From: Sphingomonas naphthae
GTDB lineage: Bacteria > Pseudomonadota > Alphaproteobacteria > Sphingomonadales > Sphingomonadaceae
Length of the DNA: 64,000 nt
Assembly: GCF_028607085.1 (NCBI RefSeq)
Contig: NZ_CP117411.1
Coordinates: forward strand, 1,178,001-1,242,000
Direction of reading: 5' to 3'
Positions 62,601 to 64,000 of this stretch are shown here, piece after piece. The notes below the pieces were generated by a model. The model saw only the letters and a list, made by a program, of their open reading frames with translations. It was not told the DNA's origin and searched no databases. The translations under genes were made by a program, and so were the position numbers. The stretch's first letter is position 1. Each line of letters begins with the position of its first letter.

Positions 62601-62708
62601 CTCACCGACGAATATCGCGATCGCTACACCGATCTGACCGCCAACCGGAACTACGAATACAATCACTTCGGCCGCACCTTCCTGGCGGGTGCGCGCTTCA
62701 AGATGTAA
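59685..62708 (+). CDS. TonB-dependent receptor (Xanthomonas/Caulobacter/sphingomonad type), likely oligouronide uptake
   Basis: A 1007-residue outer-membrane receptor. A signal peptide (to about residue 36, STSPAFA) is followed by a low-complexity Pro/Ala linker, then a TonB-box-like EEIVVTGFRRSL and a plug with NVKRESIAAVDAIVAEDIAK, FPDQNLAESLQRIPGISIQR and GEGRAITVRGLG. This is typical of the TIGR01782-type carbohydrate receptors. The barrel ends in AGARFKM. The ATG at 59685 has GGGAG upstream; the long open frame before it crosses a repeat and is rejected. Two operator sites and the surrounding genes indicate uptake of a uronic-acid oligosaccharide. Confidence 0.9.
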   Translation: MISTISRVKGAAVARLAGVSMGAMLVAAASTSPAFAAGQAAKTPVSPAPGTPAQQDPSPAQSAVVPASPADPAAVTTPAATTADTSAEEIVVTGFRRSLDAALNVKRESIAAVDAIVAEDIAKFPDQNLAESLQRIPGISIQRDAGEGRAITVRGLGAQFTRVRVNGLETVATSTDGASANRDRAFDFNVFASELFNSIVVHKTAEASLDEGSLGAVVDLNTGNPLGGKSGFTLVGSAQASYNDLSKNTRPRLAGLLSWKDPSGTFGTSLSAAYSKTDNYELGNNTVRWAQARFDSVNGTPCFYNSNTGTTAVPNVGGFYRPSTACDTAALAFHPRIPRYGSIFHGRERLGITGSVQWSPTDATKVSLDGLFSRFKETREEKYGEVLLRSNERSIDVLNPTYDSNNNMISATLNDAWVRTEHYFRKSQTKFWQVGGSWDQDVTDRFRFTVLGGTSKSDASIPVETTFVFDDRDATGFSYDYTDMRQPKITFGTSVTNPANFQLAEIRDRPSSTINKFRTGQLRTEWDVVPDAFTVKAGGVYRRFEFDSEAYTRDAVVCPTATTARPDAVLGSITCSPSSVFGASAVYGYAATGLGETFTLGKAGQPGGTTTEFYIPNIESSANFTGLYNRPLAVDPGNIRNVVEEVRGGYLQFDAKGDLLGLRYALNAGIRYAQTRQKSTGLNNGLSVTVNRTYEDWLPAANIALFPMDKLIIRGSIADVMTRPSLGNLTPGGSVDGFNYRISFGNPNLEPFRAVSYDLSAEYYFAPQSIFSVAFFKKDVSSFPVAVTTSGTYASTGLPLGVIPPSSPAASNPEGQLWTINSITNGAGASLKGVEIALQASFRFLPGFLKNFGVLANTTFISSSATYSTTGPTANACVAGATAAAACTFGPNVAVTRSTTLFGLSKRSYNATLYYEDKKFSARASIAYRGPYVDANSGTGNVFEGYNSTINVDASVRYKLTEWLEVSLEGTNLTDEYRDRYTDLTANRNYEYNHFGRTFLAGARFKM

Positions 62709-62717
62709 CCCCCGACT

Positions 62718-62745
62718 GGGACGCATCCTCACCGGGATGCGTCCC
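62718..62745 (+). terminator. Hairpin after the TonB receptor
   Basis: A perfect 11-bp stem GGGACGCATCC / GGATGCGTCCC, loop TCACCG, followed by ATTTCTTC. The next gene begins 20 bp later, so it may be an attenuator lowering expression of the downstream hydrolase relative to the receptor. Confidence 0.65.
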
Positions 62746-62765
62746 ATTTCTTCGATGGAGCCCCC

Positions 62766-63758
62766 GTGATCGACCGTCGAAACCTGCTGCTCGCCGCCGC
62801 CGCCAGCCTTGGCTCGGCGGCTTTCGCGCAAACGGCGCCGCCCGATGTGCCGGCGAAGCGCCGCGTCGCGGGCCTGCCTGAGCCCGCCGAGACGATCGAC
62901 CTGTGGCCGAACGGCGCGCCGGGGATGCCGGCCAAGCCGCTCGTCGAGACGGTCGACGAACGCAGCAGGGAAGACTCGCTCACCGATCGCGCGGTCTATG
63001 GCATCACCCGCCCGCGCCTCGTCGTGTTCCGCCCGCGCCTGCCCAATGGTTCGGCGGTGCTGGTCACGCCCGGCGGCGGCTATAAATGGGTGGTGATCGA
63101 CAAGGAGGGCTATGAGATCGGGCGCTGGCTGGCGGCGCGCGGCTTCACTGTGTTCGTCCTCTTCTATCGCCTGCCCGGCGACGGCTGGCAGGCGGGGCCG
63201 GACGTGGCTTTGTCCGACGCGCAGCGCGCCATGCGGATTATCCGCGCCCGCGCCCAGGATTATGCGCTCCTGCCCGAGCGGATCGCGGCGATGGGCTTTT
63301 CCGCCGGCGGCCACCTCTGCGCCGATCTCTCGACCCGCTGGGCGGCGAAAACCTATGCCCCGGTGGACGCGGCCGACACGCTCAGCGCCCGGCCCGATGT
63401 GTCGGCGCCCATCTATCCGGTCCAGTCCATGCGCCTGCCCACCGCCCACCCCGGATCGCGCGAACTGCTGATCGGCAAGGGCGCCTCGGCCGCGCTGGAG
63501 GATGCCCACTCGCCCGATCACAATGTCACCGCGCAGACCCCGCCGACCTTCCTCGTGCATGCCGAGGACGATCCCACCGTGCCGGTCGAGAACAGCCTGC
63601 TCTATCGCGCGGCGCTGAAGAAGGCGGGGGTGCCGGTGGAAACGCACCTTTTCACCCACGGCGGCCACGGCTTTGGCCTGCGCCGCGCGATGGGCAAGCC
63701 CGCCGAGGCGTGGCCCGATCTCTTCCTTGCCTGGGCGCGAACCCAGGGTATTGGCTGA
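62766..63758 (+). CDS. Exported alpha/beta hydrolase, acetylxylan/pectin acetylesterase-like
   Basis: A 330-residue hydrolase. The N-terminus MIDRRNLLLAAAASLGSAAFA carries an RR-containing signal. The fold signatures are LVTPGGGYKWVVIDKEGYE, the nucleophile GFSAGGHLC, Asp in VHAEDDPTVPVENS and His in FTHGGHGFGL. These match dienelactone-hydrolase-like esterases often annotated as acetyl xylan esterases. It probably removes acetyl groups from imported or surface-bound polysaccharide. The GTG start at 62766 follows a GGAG; the gene sits downstream of the TonB receptor. Confidence 0.87.
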   Translation: MIDRRNLLLAAAASLGSAAFAQTAPPDVPAKRRVAGLPEPAETIDLWPNGAPGMPAKPLVETVDERSREDSLTDRAVYGITRPRLVVFRPRLPNGSAVLVTPGGGYKWVVIDKEGYEIGRWLAARGFTVFVLFYRLPGDGWQAGPDVALSDAQRAMRIIRARAQDYALLPERIAAMGFSAGGHLCADLSTRWAAKTYAPVDAADTLSARPDVSAPIYPVQSMRLPTAHPGSRELLIGKGASAALEDAHSPDHNVTAQTPPTFLVHAEDDPTVPVENSLLYRAALKKAGVPVETHLFTHGGHGFGLRRAMGKPAEAWPDLFLAWARTQGIG

Positions 63759-63781
63759 TTTCAGCCGCTTTTTGTCGTCCG

Positions 63782-63823
63782 CGATTTCCGAGGCGGCGGA
63801 TGATCCCATCCGCCTCGAAATCG
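63782..63823 (+). terminator. Hairpin between the esterase and eda
   Basis: CGATTTC-CGAGGCGG pairs with CCGCCTCG-AAATCG around a short loop. No T-tract follows. It may be a partial terminator or mRNA-end element before the aldolase gene. Confidence 0.45.
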
Positions 63824-63841
63824 CTCTAATCGGAGTTTCCC

Positions 63842-64000
63842 ATGGCCCATATCGCCGACATCATGACCCTCGCGCCGGTGATCCCGGTGCTCATCATCGA
63901 GGATGCGGCCTATGCCCGGCCGATCGCCGAGGCGCTGGTCGCCGGCGGCATCCGCGCGCTGGAGGTCACGCTGCGCACCCCCGCCGCGCTTGACGTGATC
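63842..64000 (+). CDS. eda: KDPG/KHG aldolase, partial (runs off the right edge)
   Basis: The first 53 codons of a class I aldolase: MAHIADIMTLAPVIPVLIIE, then DAAYARPIAEALVAGGIRALEVTLRTPAALDVI. APVIPVL, the AEALVAGG helix and ALEVTLRT are the standard N-terminal blocks of bifunctional 4-hydroxy-2-oxoglutarate / 2-dehydro-3-deoxy-phosphogluconate aldolase. The Schiff-base lysine lies beyond the window. It completes the KdgK branch by splitting KDPG into pyruvate and glyceraldehyde-3-phosphate. Confidence 0.9.
   Translation, partial: MAHIADIMTLAPVIPVLIIEDAAYARPIAEALVAGGIRALEVTLRTPAALDVI

Noticed and set aside
1-64000. CRISPR arrays, insertion sequences, prophage and tRNA genes
   Set aside because: No regularly spaced direct repeats, transposase or integrase genes, or cloverleaf-forming segments with T-loop motifs were found by reading; the visible repeats are intergenic palindromes.

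Overview
The window reads as chromosome of a high-GC alphaproteobacterium of the Sphingomonas group (Sphingomonadaceae). This rests on dense GC-rich coding DNA, TonB-dependent receptors of the Xanthomonas/Caulobacter/sphingomonad type, the Mycobacterium-like ahpC-ahpD pair under OxyR, and two families of intergenic palindromes typical of sphingomonads (a GTTCGTCC...GGACGAAC element seen four times and a longer CCTCCCC...GGGGAGG element seen twice). The assignment is from pattern recognition; no 16S gene is present. No tRNA, CRISPR array, insertion sequence or prophage was recognised.

Layout. 1-6000: small membrane protein, MHS-type transporter, DUF815 ATPase, then aldo/keto reductase, histidine phosphatase, NAD(P)HX dehydratase and an AmpD-like amidase. 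6155-6514: RNase P RNA. 6667-8982: oxyR divergent from ahpC-ahpD. 9100-20500: housekeeping genes (serine acetyltransferase, phosphoglycolate phosphatase, glmU, a VapBC-like pair, glmS-trmD-rplS, nrdR, glyA, rpiB, a lipoprotein). 20628-23806: isocitrate lyase, a DUF481 outer-membrane protein, RppH. 23803-30354: an esterase and what looks like an envelope purine-nucleoside scavenging set (exported nucleosidase, exported nucleoside permease-family protein, Oar-like TonB receptor). 30999-33665: alaS.

33675-64000 is almost entirely a hexuronate / uronic-acid-polysaccharide utilisation locus that runs off the right edge. It has a TonB receptor (59685), two type-B carboxylesterases, a pectin-acetylesterase-like hydrolase, a GH43 enzyme, a 1277-residue LamG-containing protein of unknown class, a DUF885 protein, an exported cupin and a hexuronate permease (ExuT). 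The cytoplasmic steps are UxaC, a UxuB-type reductase, UxaA, KduI, KduD, KdgK and Eda (partial). An alternative route from 2-keto-3-deoxy sugar acids runs through KdgD and a 2-oxoglutarate-semialdehyde dehydrogenase.

A LacI-family gene sits in the middle. A shared operator-like 15-mer, TGACACCGGTTACCA, occurs at or near five promoters (48763, 51743, 53029, 59495, 59634) and ties the locus into one regulon. The most promising unknowns are the 1277-residue protein, the exported cupin that may act before KduI, and a lactonase-like protein lacking its signature histidine.
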